Below are positions 41,149-49,028 of a stretch of 58,580 nucleotides of DNA, piece by piece; the stretch's first letter is position 1, and each line of letters opens with the position of its first letter. The DNA is from JAWLCQ01 sp041687095 (GTDB taxonomy: Bacteria > Planctomycetota > Phycisphaerae > SM23-33): contig JAWLCQ010000008.1 of assembly GCA_041687095.1 (NCBI GenBank), positions 1-58,580 of the forward strand, written 5' to 3'. Below the pieces are notes generated by a model. That model had not been told where the DNA came from and ran no database searches. It saw only the letters and a program-made list of their open reading frames with translations. The position numbers and the translations under genes are program-made.

Positions 41149-43298
41149 ACCCCGCCTTCCCGCCCCCGGACCGCAACAACGCCTCCCCGACCTTCCTGTC
41201 GGGGGCGACGGGCACGCGCCTGGGGCGGCTGCTGGCGCACAACGACATCCTCTTCGCCGCCGGGGTGGCGATGGTGCTGGCGACGCTGCTGATTCCGCTG
41301 CCCACCTTCGTGCTCGACACGCTCCTGTCCTGCTCCATCGCCGTCGCCCTCGCGACGCTCGTCATCGTGCTGTCGGCGAAGGAGAGCATCGAGTTCTCCA
41401 CCTTCCCCTCGCTGCTGCTGTTCGTCACGCTCTTCCGCCTGTCGCTCAACGTGGCGTCCACGCGGCTGATCCTGCTCAACGGCGATGCGGGGGCGATCAT
41501 CGAGACCTTCGGGCACTTCGTCGTCGGGGGCAACCTGGTCATCGGGCTGGTGGTGTTCCTGATCCTGGTCATCATCCAGTTCGTGGTCATCACCAAGGGC
41601 TCGGAGCGCATCAGCGAAGTCGCCGCCCGCTTCAACCTCGACGCGATGCCCGGCAAGCAGATGGCCATCGACGCCGACCTCAACGCCGGGCTCATCGGGG
41701 AGGTCGACGCCAAGGCCCGCCGCGAAAAGATCGTCAAGGAGTCCGAGTTCTACGGGGCCATGGACGGGGCGTCGAAGTTCATCCGCGGGGACGCCATCGC
41801 CGGGCTCATCATCACCGCCGTCAACCTCATCGGGGGGTTCGCCGTGGGCATGATGCGCGGGATGGAGGCGGGGGAGAGCGCGACGACCTACTCCATCCTC
41901 GCCATCGGCGACGGGCTGGTGTCCCAGATCCCCGCCCTGATCATCTCCACCGCCTCGGGCTTCCTCATCTCCAAGACCTCCACGCAGTCGAACCTGTCGC
42001 AGGACCTGCTGCAGCAGGTCCTGCTCCGCCCCCGCCCGATCATGATCGCCTCGTTCCTCCTGGGGGCCATGGTCTTCGTCCCGGGCTTCCCCAAGGTGCC
42101 CTTCATCGTCCTGTCCCTGGGGGCCGGGGCCCTCGCCCGCACGCTGGGCCGCTACGAGCACGACGCCGCCCGCAAGCAACTCGAGGCCAAGCCCGACCCC
42201 GCCGACGCCGAGCCCACCGCCGTCGAGGAACTCCTCGAGGTCGACCGCGTCGCCATCCAGGTCGGCCCGCGGCTGATCAAGGTCATCGACCCCCGCCGCA
42301 AGAACTCCCTCTCCCAGCGCATCGGGCCCCTCCGCAAGAAGTTCGCCCAGCAGTACGGGGTGGTGATCCCGCTCGTCCGCCTCCGCGACAACGTCACCCT
42401 CGACCCCAACGCCTACGAGATCCGCCTGAACAACCACGTCATCGCCTCCGGGCGCCTCGAACCCGACCTGTTCATGGCCATGGACCCCGGGACCGTCACC
42501 TCGCCCATCGAGGGCACGCCCGCGCAGGAGCCCGTGTTCCAACTCCCCGCGATGTGGGTGACGCCCGAGCAGAAGTCCGCCGCCGAGGTCGCCGGGTACA
42601 CCGTCGTCGACTCCGAGACGGTGCTCGTGACGCACCTGTCGGAGACGTTGCGGCGGCACGCGCACGAGATCCTCTCCCGCGACGACGTGCAGCAGCTCGT
42701 CGACCGCCTCCGCGAGCGCTCCCCCGCCCTCGTCAACGGGGTCGTGGGCGAGAGCGTCTCCCTGGGGCTCCTGCACCGCGTGCTCCAGACGCTCCTGCGC
42801 GACGGGATCCCCGTCCGCGACCTCGGCAAGGTCGTCGAGACCCTCGGCGACCACGCCCCGCGCACGAAGGACCCGGCCATCCTCACCGAGATCGTCCGCA
42901 AGTCCCTCGTGCGGACGATCACCGAGCAGCACTGCGACCGCAACGGGACCGTGCATGCGGTGACGTTCGATCCGGCGCTGGAGTACGAACTGGCGAACTC
43001 CATCCAGCGCGAGGCGGACGGGGAGCACCTGGGCATCGCGTCGCAGCGGGCGATGGACCTGACGCGCGAGATCGCGCGGGCGTGGACGCAGGCCATGGAG
43101 CAGGGGCGCGAACGCCCCGTCCTGCTGTGCGACTACCGCCTCCGCCCGCATCTCGCCGCCCTCCTCGGCCGCCAGGTCCCCGACCTGCCGGTCCTGGCGT
43201 ACGACGAGGTCAGCCCCGGGACGGAGATCGAGGCCTTCGCGACCATCTCGCTCCCCGATCCCAGCGGGGCGGAGGAACTGATGATGCAGCGGGCGTAA
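41145..43298 (+). CDS. flhA: Flagellar export gate protein FlhA
   Basis: 717 residues. About eight membrane segments in the first half, with the conserved cytoplasmic loop KGSERISEVAARFNLDAMPG, KQMAIDADLNAGLI, and a large cytoplasmic chaperone-docking domain from about 340. The GTG at 41145 overlaps the flhB stop and has GGGAGGG upstream. The window has no flhF or flhG after it, unlike many polar flagellar clusters. Confidence 0.97.
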   Translation: MNPAFPPPDRNNASPTFLSGATGTRLGRLLAHNDILFAAGVAMVLATLLIPLPTFVLDTLLSCSIAVALATLVIVLSAKESIEFSTFPSLLLFVTLFRLSLNVASTRLILLNGDAGAIIETFGHFVVGGNLVIGLVVFLILVIIQFVVITKGSERISEVAARFNLDAMPGKQMAIDADLNAGLIGEVDAKARREKIVKESEFYGAMDGASKFIRGDAIAGLIITAVNLIGGFAVGMMRGMEAGESATTYSILAIGDGLVSQIPALIISTASGFLISKTSTQSNLSQDLLQQVLLRPRPIMIASFLLGAMVFVPGFPKVPFIVLSLGAGALARTLGRYEHDAARKQLEAKPDPADAEPTAVEELLEVDRVAIQVGPRLIKVIDPRRKNSLSQRIGPLRKKFAQQYGVVIPLVRLRDNVTLDPNAYEIRLNNHVIASGRLEPDLFMAMDPGTVTSPIEGTPAQEPVFQLPAMWVTPEQKSAAEVAGYTVVDSETVLVTHLSETLRRHAHEILSRDDVQQLVDRLRERSPALVNGVVGESVSLGLLHRVLQTLLRDGIPVRDLGKVVETLGDHAPRTKDPAILTEIVRKSLVRTITEQHCDRNGTVHAVTFDPALEYELANSIQREADGEHLGIASQRAMDLTREIARAWTQAMEQGRERPVLLCDYRLRPHLAALLGRQVPDLPVLAYDEVSPGTEIEAFATISLPDPSGAEELMMQRA

Positions 43299-43399
43299 TA
43301 CGCATGCCAGTCCTTCACGGGCAGGTGCCGTGGCTTGCGGAGCGAAGCGGAGCAACCACGCCCCAACGGCACTGCCCGCGAAGTTCCGGGGCTGCGTAT
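43298..43399 (+). repeat. Dispersed palindromic element, copy B
   Basis: The 102-bp element is an imperfect palindrome: ATACGCATGCCAGTCCTTCA at the left end, TTCCGGGGCTGCGTAT at the right, with an inner hairpin GTGGCTTGCGGAGCGAAGCG, GAGCAACCAC. It starts on the last base of the flhA stop and lies inside the operon. A 34-bp core is identical to the inverted copy at 33479-33512. Confidence 0.7.
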
Positions 43400-43410
43400 A
43401 AGAGGAGACG

Positions 43411-43653
43411 ATGAGCAATTGGCGACAGCTTTCGGTGCGGGTGGCAGCGATGGTCTTCCTCGGGATGGCCGTCCTGGGCTCGCTCTGTGGGCTGGGCCCG
43501 TACCCCTGCGGGATGCGGGCGTTGGGCGGGGCGGGCGTGGCACTGGCGGTGATGGCGGTGCTGCGGCGGATGGCGGAGGCGATTCTCTCGAATCCGGCCC
43601 CGCAGCGTACGGGGGCGGAGGATCGTGCGGATGACGATGAACATGGCAGGTGA
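43411..43653 (+). CDS. Small two-segment membrane protein between flhA and fliA
   Basis: 80 residues, two membrane segments (about 9-30 and 37-54, with GMRALGGAGVALAVMAVLRR). AGAGGAGACG gives a strong ribosome-binding site. It overlaps fliA by 23 bases. No known family; the location is where flhF or flhG would usually be. Confidence 0.65.
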   Translation: MSNWRQLSVRVAAMVFLGMAVLGSLCGLGPYPCGMRALGGAGVALAVMAVLRRMAEAILSNPAPQRTGAEDRADDDEHGR

Positions 43654-44428
43654 ACACACCGACTCGCAACCCGCGGGGCGCGCGGCGATGCAGGCGCGGG
43701 CGATGCACGCCTACGCGAAGCAGTCGCGCGAGGCGCAGGAGGAGCAGTGGATCCTGTCGTTCCTGCCGCTGGTGCGGCACGTCGTCAGCAAGGTCGCCTC
43801 GCAGGTGCGGGTGAGCGATCAGGAGGACCTGATCAGCGCCGGAACGCTGGGGCTGGTGAAGGCGGCGAGGTCGTACGACGCCTCCCGCGAGGCCGAGTTC
43901 AAGACCTACGCCTACATCCGCATCCGCGGGGCCGTCCTCGATGAGCTGCGGGCCCGCTCGTGGGTGCCCTCGGCCGTGCACGGGCAGATCCGCGCGGTGG
44001 AGGCGGCGTACCAGCAGGCGGCGTCGCGGCTGGGGCGGCCGCCGGATGACGAGGAACTCGCCGCCGAGGCCCAGATTCCCGTGGGGCAGCTCTACCGGCT
44101 GCTGGAGGAGGCGAGGCGGCAGCACTTCCTGTCCATCCACGGGGTGGCGGGGGACGCCCCGGCGGGCAGCGCCAACGGCCCGCTGGCGATCGTCGATCGC
44201 GCCCCGGGCCCCGACGCCGCCGTCGAGCGGCAGGAGGTCGCCGAACGCCTCGCCCTCGCCCTCGGGGAACTCACCGAGCGCGACCGCATGCTGATCCTGC
44301 TGTACTACGAGCGCGACCTGACCATGAAGGAGATCGCCGAGGTCCTCGGCGTGACGGAATCCCGCGTCAGCCAGCTCCACGCCGCCGCCGTGTTCAAGCT
44401 GGCCATGAGAATGAGGAGCCACGCATGA
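43631..44428 (+). CDS. fliA: Flagellar sigma-28 factor FliA
   Basis: 265 residues. Region 2 (LPLVRHVVSKVASQVRVSDQ, EDLISAGTLGLVKAARSYDA, REAEFKTYAYIRIRGAVLDE), region 3 and region 4 with RDRMLILLYYERDLTMKEIA, EVLGVTESRVSQLHAAAV are diagnostic of FliA. It directs RNA polymerase to late promoters, here those of flgM, flagellin and fliD. ATG at 43631 (GGAG 10 bases upstream) is favoured; a GTG at 43625 is also possible. It overlaps the next gene by 4 bases. Confidence 0.95.
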   Translation: MTMNMAGEHTDSQPAGRAAMQARAMHAYAKQSREAQEEQWILSFLPLVRHVVSKVASQVRVSDQEDLISAGTLGLVKAARSYDASREAEFKTYAYIRIRGAVLDELRARSWVPSAVHGQIRAVEAAYQQAASRLGRPPDDEELAAEAQIPVGQLYRLLEEARRQHFLSIHGVAGDAPAGSANGPLAIVDRAPGPDAAVERQEVAERLALALGELTERDRMLILLYYERDLTMKEIAEVLGVTESRVSQLHAAAVFKLAMRMRSHA

Positions 44429-44640
44429 ACTCCCCGATCGACGGCGCGCACGACATCCCCCCGCTGAACCCGGCGACGCAGTACTCGGACTCGTCGCGGC
44501 AGTCCGACGCCCAACGCCGCCGCCAACGCCGCCCCGTCCCCAAAAAACCGCTCCCGGCCCCAAAGCCCGAGCCGGTCGAGCAGGACACCCCGCCCCCGCT
44601 CGACGACGACGAGCAGTCCTCGCTCGATATCCTGGCCTGA
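44425..44640 (+). CDS. Small proline/arginine-rich protein after fliA
   Basis: 71 residues, low complexity (RRRQRRPVPKKPLPAPKPEP, then PPPLDDDEQSSLDIL), no membrane segment. The start overlaps the fliA stop (ATGA), which supports it as a gene. Predicted unfolded, cytoplasmic; an adaptor or anti-sigma-like role cannot be told from the sequence. Confidence 0.5.
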   Translation: MNSPIDGAHDIPPLNPATQYSDSSRQSDAQRRRQRRPVPKKPLPAPKPEPVEQDTPPPLDDDEQSSLDILA

Positions 44641-44662
44641 CCCAGACGGAGAGTCCCCTGTC

Positions 44663-44902
44663 ATGATGCCCACACACGGTCTTCTCAAACGCAGCCACGT
44701 GCGGATGGACGAGCACCCGGTGGCGGTTGGCGGCCCCCCGGCCCCCCGCGCCCCCGCCCGCTCCCCCGCCCCCCCCGAACCCAACGCCCCCGCTCTCGCC
44801 GAGGCCCGCATCGTCGAGCAGACCCCCGACGGGGCCGTCGTCGAGGTCCGCTGCCCCTGCGGGCAAACCCTCCGCCTGCTGTGCCTGTTCGATCCGAAAT
44901 GA
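44663..44902 (+). CDS. Small CPCG-motif protein
   Basis: 79 residues. A Pro-rich first half leads to a C-terminal beta-rich segment AVVEVRCPCGQTLRLLCLFD. The CxC..C cysteines suggest metal or RNA binding, but no family is recognised. GGAGAG lies upstream. It is in the post-fliA cluster. Confidence 0.5.
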   Translation: MMPTHGLLKRSHVRMDEHPVAVGGPPAPRAPARSPAPPEPNAPALAEARIVEQTPDGAVVEVRCPCGQTLRLLCLFDPK

Positions 44903-44925
44903 GCCCTTGCGCAGGAGATGCAACA

Positions 44926-45537
44926 ATGAAACGCCTCGTATACCTGTTCCTGATCCTCCCGATCCCGATGCTGGCCGGCTGCGATGGAACCATGATGGCG
45001 ATGAATGCCCCGCGGACCGCCCCCGCCCCCGCGCCCGCCCCCGAGCGGGGGACCGCCCCGTATCAGCCCCGCGTGGCCGTCCAGCCCGAGCCCGGCGCCG
45101 AGCCCGACTCCGCCGTCGATCGCGCCCTGCTCTACGCCGACAAGTACATGCAGGAGTCCGAACGCTGCGAGAAGCTCCGCGGGGAGATCCGCACCCTCGA
45201 GGACCAGCGGCAGGCGGACCGGAAGACCATCGACACCCTCCGCGCCGAACTCGCCGCCGCCCAGCAGGAACTCGACCAGGCCAACGCCATGATCCGCGAG
45301 ATCAACACCGAACTCAAGCAGTGGAAGCAGGACGTTCTGGGCTTCCGCAACGACATGCTCGCCGCCCAGGAGGCCCAGCTCCGCGGGATCAACATGATCC
45401 TCAAGGTCGTGGGCTACAGCGCCCCCAAGACCACCGCGGCCCTCCCCGGCGCCCAACCCCCCGCCCAGGACCCCGCGGGGGACTCCCAGGCTCCATCCAA
45501 TACCCTCGACGGAGCGGATGACGAGGAGACGGAGTGA
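44926..45537 (+). CDS. Coiled-coil lipoprotein
   Basis: 203 residues. Lipobox LAGC (Cys19) after MKRLVYLFLILPIPM. A Pro-rich spacer is followed by a coiled coil (about 65-145, ERCEKLRGEIRTLEDQRQAD; ELDQANAMIREINTELKQWK). Probably anchored in the outer or inner membrane and facing the periplasm. AGGAG lies 9 bases before the ATG. The stop overlaps the next lipoprotein start (TGATG). Unknown function; a flagellar or envelope role is suggested by the cluster. Confidence 0.72.
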   Translation: MKRLVYLFLILPIPMLAGCDGTMMAMNAPRTAPAPAPAPERGTAPYQPRVAVQPEPGAEPDSAVDRALLYADKYMQESERCEKLRGEIRTLEDQRQADRKTIDTLRAELAAAQQELDQANAMIREINTELKQWKQDVLGFRNDMLAAQEAQLRGINMILKVVGYSAPKTTAALPGAQPPAQDPAGDSQAPSNTLDGADDEETE

Positions 45538-46295
45538 TGCACGACCACGCGCGAAGGGAATCCGTCTCCCCCAAGCCCCCCGGCGGGGCGGGGAGGAGAC
45601 GCGGGAACCCCGATGCGTCCGCCGCTCCGCGGTCCTCCCTCCGCGTCGTGGCGGTGGGGTCGTTGCTCCTGCTGCTCATCGGCTGCACCGAGCCCGCGCC
45701 CACGCGCGGGCAGTGCGTGGGGTTCTACCTGGCCCCGGGGGCCCCGCTGCAGTGCATCGGGCGGGTGGCCTTCGTGGAGCTGCGGGACCCGCTGCGGGCG
45801 CCCGAAACCTCCGCCCAGTTCACCGACGCCATCGCCCGCGCCCTGCGCGACCGGAGGCTGTTCAGCCTCCGCGTCGTCCACGCCGACCAGCCCGAGTGCG
45901 AGGGCCTGCCCCTGTCGAGCCCCGAGGGGCTGTCGCTCGCCGACATGGGCCGCATCGCCAGGCAACTGCACTGCGACGCGGTGCTGTTCGGGACGCTCTC
46001 GGACTTCCAGCCCTACCCGCACATGCGGGCGGGGCTGCTGCTGCACCTGGTGGACCTGCGGAACGGGTCGCTCGCCTGGGGCGTGGACCACGTCTGGGAC
46101 ACCCAGGACCGCGCGGTCATCGGGCGGATCCAGCGGTTCCACGAGACCGAGCAGCGGGAGGGCTACGGGCCCGCCGAGTGGGAGATGAGCCTCCTGAGCC
46201 CGCGGGCGTTCCAGCGGTTCGTCGCCCACGAGGTCGCCGGCACCCTCCCCCCCGCCCCCCCGTGCCCCACCGACGACCCCGTTGCCGGCGAGTAG
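45537..46295 (+). CDS. Lipoprotein with CsgG/FlgO-like domain
   Basis: 252 residues. Membrane segment LRVVAVGSLLLLLIGC with a lipobox-like Cys at about residue 50, after a longer-than-usual N-terminus. The mature part (AQFTDAIARALRDRRLFSLR; ADMGRIARQLHCDAVLFGTL; LHLVDLRNGSLAWGVDHVWD) follows the pattern of CsgG/TolB-N/FlgO-type secreted proteins, where a cysteine-poor beta-alpha unit ends in DAVLxGxV. FlgO is an outer-membrane flagellar lipoprotein in Vibrio; identity is not certain. The ATG at 45537 has GAGGAG upstream. Confidence 0.6.
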   Translation: MHDHARRESVSPKPPGGAGRRRGNPDASAAPRSSLRVVAVGSLLLLLIGCTEPAPTRGQCVGFYLAPGAPLQCIGRVAFVELRDPLRAPETSAQFTDAIARALRDRRLFSLRVVHADQPECEGLPLSSPEGLSLADMGRIARQLHCDAVLFGTLSDFQPYPHMRAGLLLHLVDLRNGSLAWGVDHVWDTQDRAVIGRIQRFHETEQREGYGPAEWEMSLLSPRAFQRFVAHEVAGTLPPAPPCPTDDPVAGE

Positions 46296-46327
46296 GGAAA
46301 TGGTGTAAGATTTTGACGTCAAGGGCC

Positions 46328-46354
46328 TCAAGTCCGCGGCGATTGCCTCGACAA
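46328..46354 (+). promoter_or_regulatory. Sigma-28-type promoter of flgM
   Basis: TCAA-N15-CTCGACAA, with the spacing of the canonical TAAA-N15-GCCGATAA. The same arrangement, with only one difference in the -10, occurs before flagellin and fliD. The flgM start lies 35 bases downstream. Confidence 0.65.
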
Positions 46355-46388
46355 TAGGGACAGCCGACTTGGACAGGGAGCGGTACAC

Positions 46389-46673
46389 GTGCGAATCAAC
46401 GGAAACAACGGATACGAACCCAACCTCCTGCCGACGGGATTGCCCGACTCCCCGCGGACGCCACGCCCCGTGCCCGCCTCCCCCGCCGCCCCCGAGGGCG
46501 TGCGGCCGGAACTGAGCACCGAACTCCAGAACTACCTGGAGAAGGCCCACGGCGCCGAAGAGGTGAACCGGCAGGCGGTGGAGGAGGCGAAGGCCCTCGT
46601 CCGCGCGGGGACGCTCGACACCCCCGAAGCGCGCCGCCGGGCCGCCGAGTCCCTCCTCTCCCTTGGCATGTAG
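46389..46673 (+). CDS. flgM: FlgM-type anti-sigma-28 factor
   Basis: 94 residues. A disordered Pro-rich N-terminus (1-40) is followed by helices (ELSTELQNYLEKAHGAEEVN; AVEEAKALVRAGTLDTPEAR, RRAAESLLSL) that match the C-terminal FliA-binding half of FlgM (VxxLRxAIxxGxYxxDxxxVAxxLL). It would hold FliA inactive until exported after hook completion. GTG start with GGGAG 8 bases upstream; own sigma-28 promoter gives feedback. Confidence 0.7.
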   Translation: MRINGNNGYEPNLLPTGLPDSPRTPRPVPASPAAPEGVRPELSTELQNYLEKAHGAEEVNRQAVEEAKALVRAGTLDTPEARRRAAESLLSLGM

Positions 46674-46714
46674 CACACGTCGCAAGCCCCTCCTCCGACG
46701 GTAGGCTCCTCGCG

Positions 46715-46966
46715 AGCCGGGAACCAGGGACCAGGAACCGGGAACCGGGAACCAGGAACCAGGAACCAGGAACCAGGAACCAGGAACCAGGAACCAGGAA
46801 CCAGGAGCCAGGAACCAGGAACCAGGAACCAGGAACCAGGAACCGGGAGCCGGGAACCAGGAACCGGGAACCGGGAGCCGGGAACCGGGAACCAGGAACC
46901 GGGAACCGGGAGCCGGGAACCGGGAACCGGGAGCCGGGAACCGGGAGCCGGGAACCGGGAGCCGGG
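46715..46966. repeat. Heptanucleotide tandem array (about 36 units)
   Basis: Units of 7 bases, GGAACCA or GGAACCG/GGGAGCC, in an almost perfect array of 36 copies. The left part is mostly GGAACCA and the right part mixes GGGAACC and GGGAGCC, so the array shows drift in blocks. No gene; the interval from 46674 to 47665 holds this array, degenerate repeats (46980-47160) and the inverted repeat below. Confidence 0.85.
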
Positions 46967-47215
46967 GAAAAGGGGACTGGCTCCGGAGCGGCATGCTGTT
47001 CGCCGCGCAGGTGCCTGTCCCCTTTTCCCCCCCAAAAAACTCGCCGGCGCACCCCGCAGAAGCTCACGCAAAGGCGTAAAGGCCCAAGAAGCTCACGCCA
47101 AGGCACCCAGGGGAAAAGAAGCCCCGACAGAAGGGGATTCCGCAGATTCCAGGATTGCGCAGATTGGGGTATGCGCATGCGCGGAGGGTGGGGTCTCGAC
47201 GCAACGCACCGCCCC

Positions 47216-47445
47216 GGACTTGCCCGCGGCCCATGCCCACGGGGCGCAGTACAGCCCCGTGGGACGGTCTGAGCGACCGGATCGCCTCCGTCCCACGCGC
47301 GACCCTCGCACAGAGGACTCTCCATCGGGCCTCCCCGGTTGCCCCGCATCTGCCTGCGGGACCGGGACCGCCCGGTCGTCCCGGGCCGTCCCACGGGACC
47401 GCCCCGTTGGGGCTTGTCCCGTGGGCATGGGTCGCGGGCGAGTCC
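47216..47445. repeat. Imperfect inverted repeat upstream of flagellin
   Basis: Left arm 47216-47280 (GGACTTGCCCGCGGCCCATG, CCCACGGGGC) pairs with the right arm 47383-47445 (reverse complement GGACTCGCCCGCGACCCATG, CCCACGGG). The arms each contain a CCCACGGG..CCCGTGGG hairpin. No gene could be supported inside. Confidence 0.55.
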
Positions 47446-47530
47446 GGGACCGTGCGGTGGTTCGGGCTTCGTCCCTCGACGCCGCGCACCGTCTCTTCCG
47501 CGGATTCTTACCCATCTTCACAGAATCCGC

Positions 47531-47557
47531 TCAAGTCTTCCCGGGGACTCTCGATAA
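47531..47557 (+). promoter_or_regulatory. Sigma-28-type promoter of the flagellin gene
   Basis: TCAA-N15-CTCGATAA; the -10 matches GCCGATAA at six of eight positions and the spacing is canonical. The start would lie about 100 bases before the flagellin ATG, giving a long 5' leader. Confidence 0.75.
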
Positions 47558-47665
47558 ACGATAACGCATGGGCGCGTGACGCCCAGCAGCGGCCCGGCGT
47601 GCGGGTCGCAGACGCGGCCGGCGGCGTGCGCCGGTCCGCGGAACACTCTTTGAAGGGAGAAGCAG

Positions 47666-48844
47666 ATGCTGTCAGTTAAGAACAACCTTATGGCCGAGAA
47701 CACGTCGCGACACCTGGGCCGGGCCTATAGCAGCCTGTCCCGTTCGGTGGAGCGTCTGTCCAGCGGCCTCCGCGTCGCCAGTGCCAAGGACGACGCGGCG
47801 GGCATGGCGGTTCGTGAGCTGCTGCGTGCGGACATCGCCGTTCTGAACCAGGCGACCCGCAACGGCAACGACGCGATCTCGATGCTGCAGTCGGCTGAAG
47901 GCGCCCTGGGCGTCATCGACGAGATCATGGTGCGTATGCACACCCTCGCCGAGCAGGCCTCCACCGGCACGTACTCCACCGAGCAGCGCGAGATGATGAA
48001 CAACGAGTTCCAGCAGCTCGCCAACGAGATCACCCGCATCTCGGCGACGACGGAGTTCAACGGCCAGAACCTGATCAACTCCGGCACCTCCAGCTACGAC
48101 GTACACCTCGGGTCCAACACCGCCTCGCACAAGATCACGATGGCGGCGGCGGACATGAGCGCCGCTGGCCTGGGCATCTCGGCCGTCACCTCCAACGCCG
48201 TCTTCTCGACCTACGTGTCGGATGAAACGGCGAACTGGGCCAACGTTACCACCGGCGGGGACTTGACCTTTACGTTCGCCACGGACGGGGCGATCACGGT
48301 CACCCTGGGCGTCGCCAATCACTCGATGGCGGCTGTCCGCGACGCGATCAACGCCGCCGCCTCCTGGGACGCCGCGAAGATCGTCACCGACAGCGAGACG
48401 GGCCTGAAGACCCTGAAGGTCGTCGGTGAGACCGCCGGGGCCGGTAACGACGTGACGGTCGGTGTCGGCACCCTCGTGTTTGGCGCCGGCGCCGACTTGG
48501 CGCAGACGAGTTGGACTCGGACGCAGGGCAGCGGTACCGGCCAGAAGATCGACACCGCCAGCGACGCCGAAGCCGCCCTGACCGCCCTGGGCACGGCCGT
48601 CATCGAGAAGGACAAGGTCCGTGCCCGTTTCGGATACCTGATGAACCGCCTCGAGTCGTCCGTCAGCGTCATCCAGGTCCAGAGCGAGAACCTCCTCGCC
48701 GCCGAGTCGCGCATCAGCGACGTCGACGTCGCCAGCGAAATGGCGATCATGACCCGCAACCAGGTCCTCGCCCAGGCCGGCGTGAGCATGCTCGCCCAGG
48801 CGAACCAGCTGCCGCAGATGGCCCTGCAGCTCCTCCGCGGCTAA
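47666..48844 (+). CDS. fliC: Flagellin (filament subunit)
   Basis: 392 residues. Conserved D0/D1 N-terminus (SLSRSVERLSSGLRVASAKD, DAAGMAVRELLRADI, GNDAISMLQSAEGALGVIDE) and C-terminus (FGYLMNRLESSVSVIQVQSE, NLLAAESRISDVDVASEMAI, LAQANQLPQMALQLLR). The variable domain (about 170-300) has no Cys and is short. It is exported with FliS and polymerises below FliD. GGGAG lies 8 bases before the ATG. Only one flagellin gene is in the window. Confidence 0.96.
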   Translation: MLSVKNNLMAENTSRHLGRAYSSLSRSVERLSSGLRVASAKDDAAGMAVRELLRADIAVLNQATRNGNDAISMLQSAEGALGVIDEIMVRMHTLAEQASTGTYSTEQREMMNNEFQQLANEITRISATTEFNGQNLINSGTSSYDVHLGSNTASHKITMAAADMSAAGLGISAVTSNAVFSTYVSDETANWANVTTGGDLTFTFATDGAITVTLGVANHSMAAVRDAINAAASWDAAKIVTDSETGLKTLKVVGETAGAGNDVTVGVGTLVFGAGADLAQTSWTRTQGSGTGQKIDTASDAEAALTALGTAVIEKDKVRARFGYLMNRLESSVSVIQVQSENLLAAESRISDVDVASEMAIMTRNQVLAQAGVSMLAQANQLPQMALQLLRG

Positions 48845-48888
48845 GACCCGCGACCGCCCACGGATGGGCACCTGAACGCATGAAGCAC

Positions 48889-48937
48889 CCGGGGCACTGG
48901 CCGCCAACGAGCGGCCGGTGCCCCGGCTTGTTTTCTT
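48889..48937 (+). terminator. Rho-independent terminator after flagellin
   Basis: Stem CCGGGGCACTGGCCGC, loop CAACGA, returning GCGGCCGGTGCCCCGG with one T-G wobble, followed by CTTGTTTTCTT. It ends the flagellin transcript 10 bases before the fliD promoter. Confidence 0.88.
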
Positions 48938-48946
48938 CACATTCCC

Positions 48947-48973
48947 TCAAGTTTGTCTCCGGCCTCTCGATAA
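48947..48973 (+). promoter_or_regulatory. Sigma-28-type promoter of fliD-fliS
   Basis: TCAA-N15-CTCGATAA, identical in its hexamer-like -10 and spacing to the flagellin promoter. Predicted start about 50 bases before the fliD ATG. Confidence 0.77.
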
Positions 48974-49028
48974 TGCGGGAGAGGACAGGACCGTCGCGGA
49001 GGTCGCGGCGGGCGAATGGAGCAGAGCG

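Noticed and set aside
46715..46966. CRISPR array
   Set aside because: Units are contiguous 7-mers without spacers; no cas gene.
46532..47071. Repetitive PGSRFPVPGSWFLVPGSW-type protein
   Set aside because: It is a translation of the 7-base array; 21-base periodicity arises from 3 x 7 and the same array is open in more than one frame.
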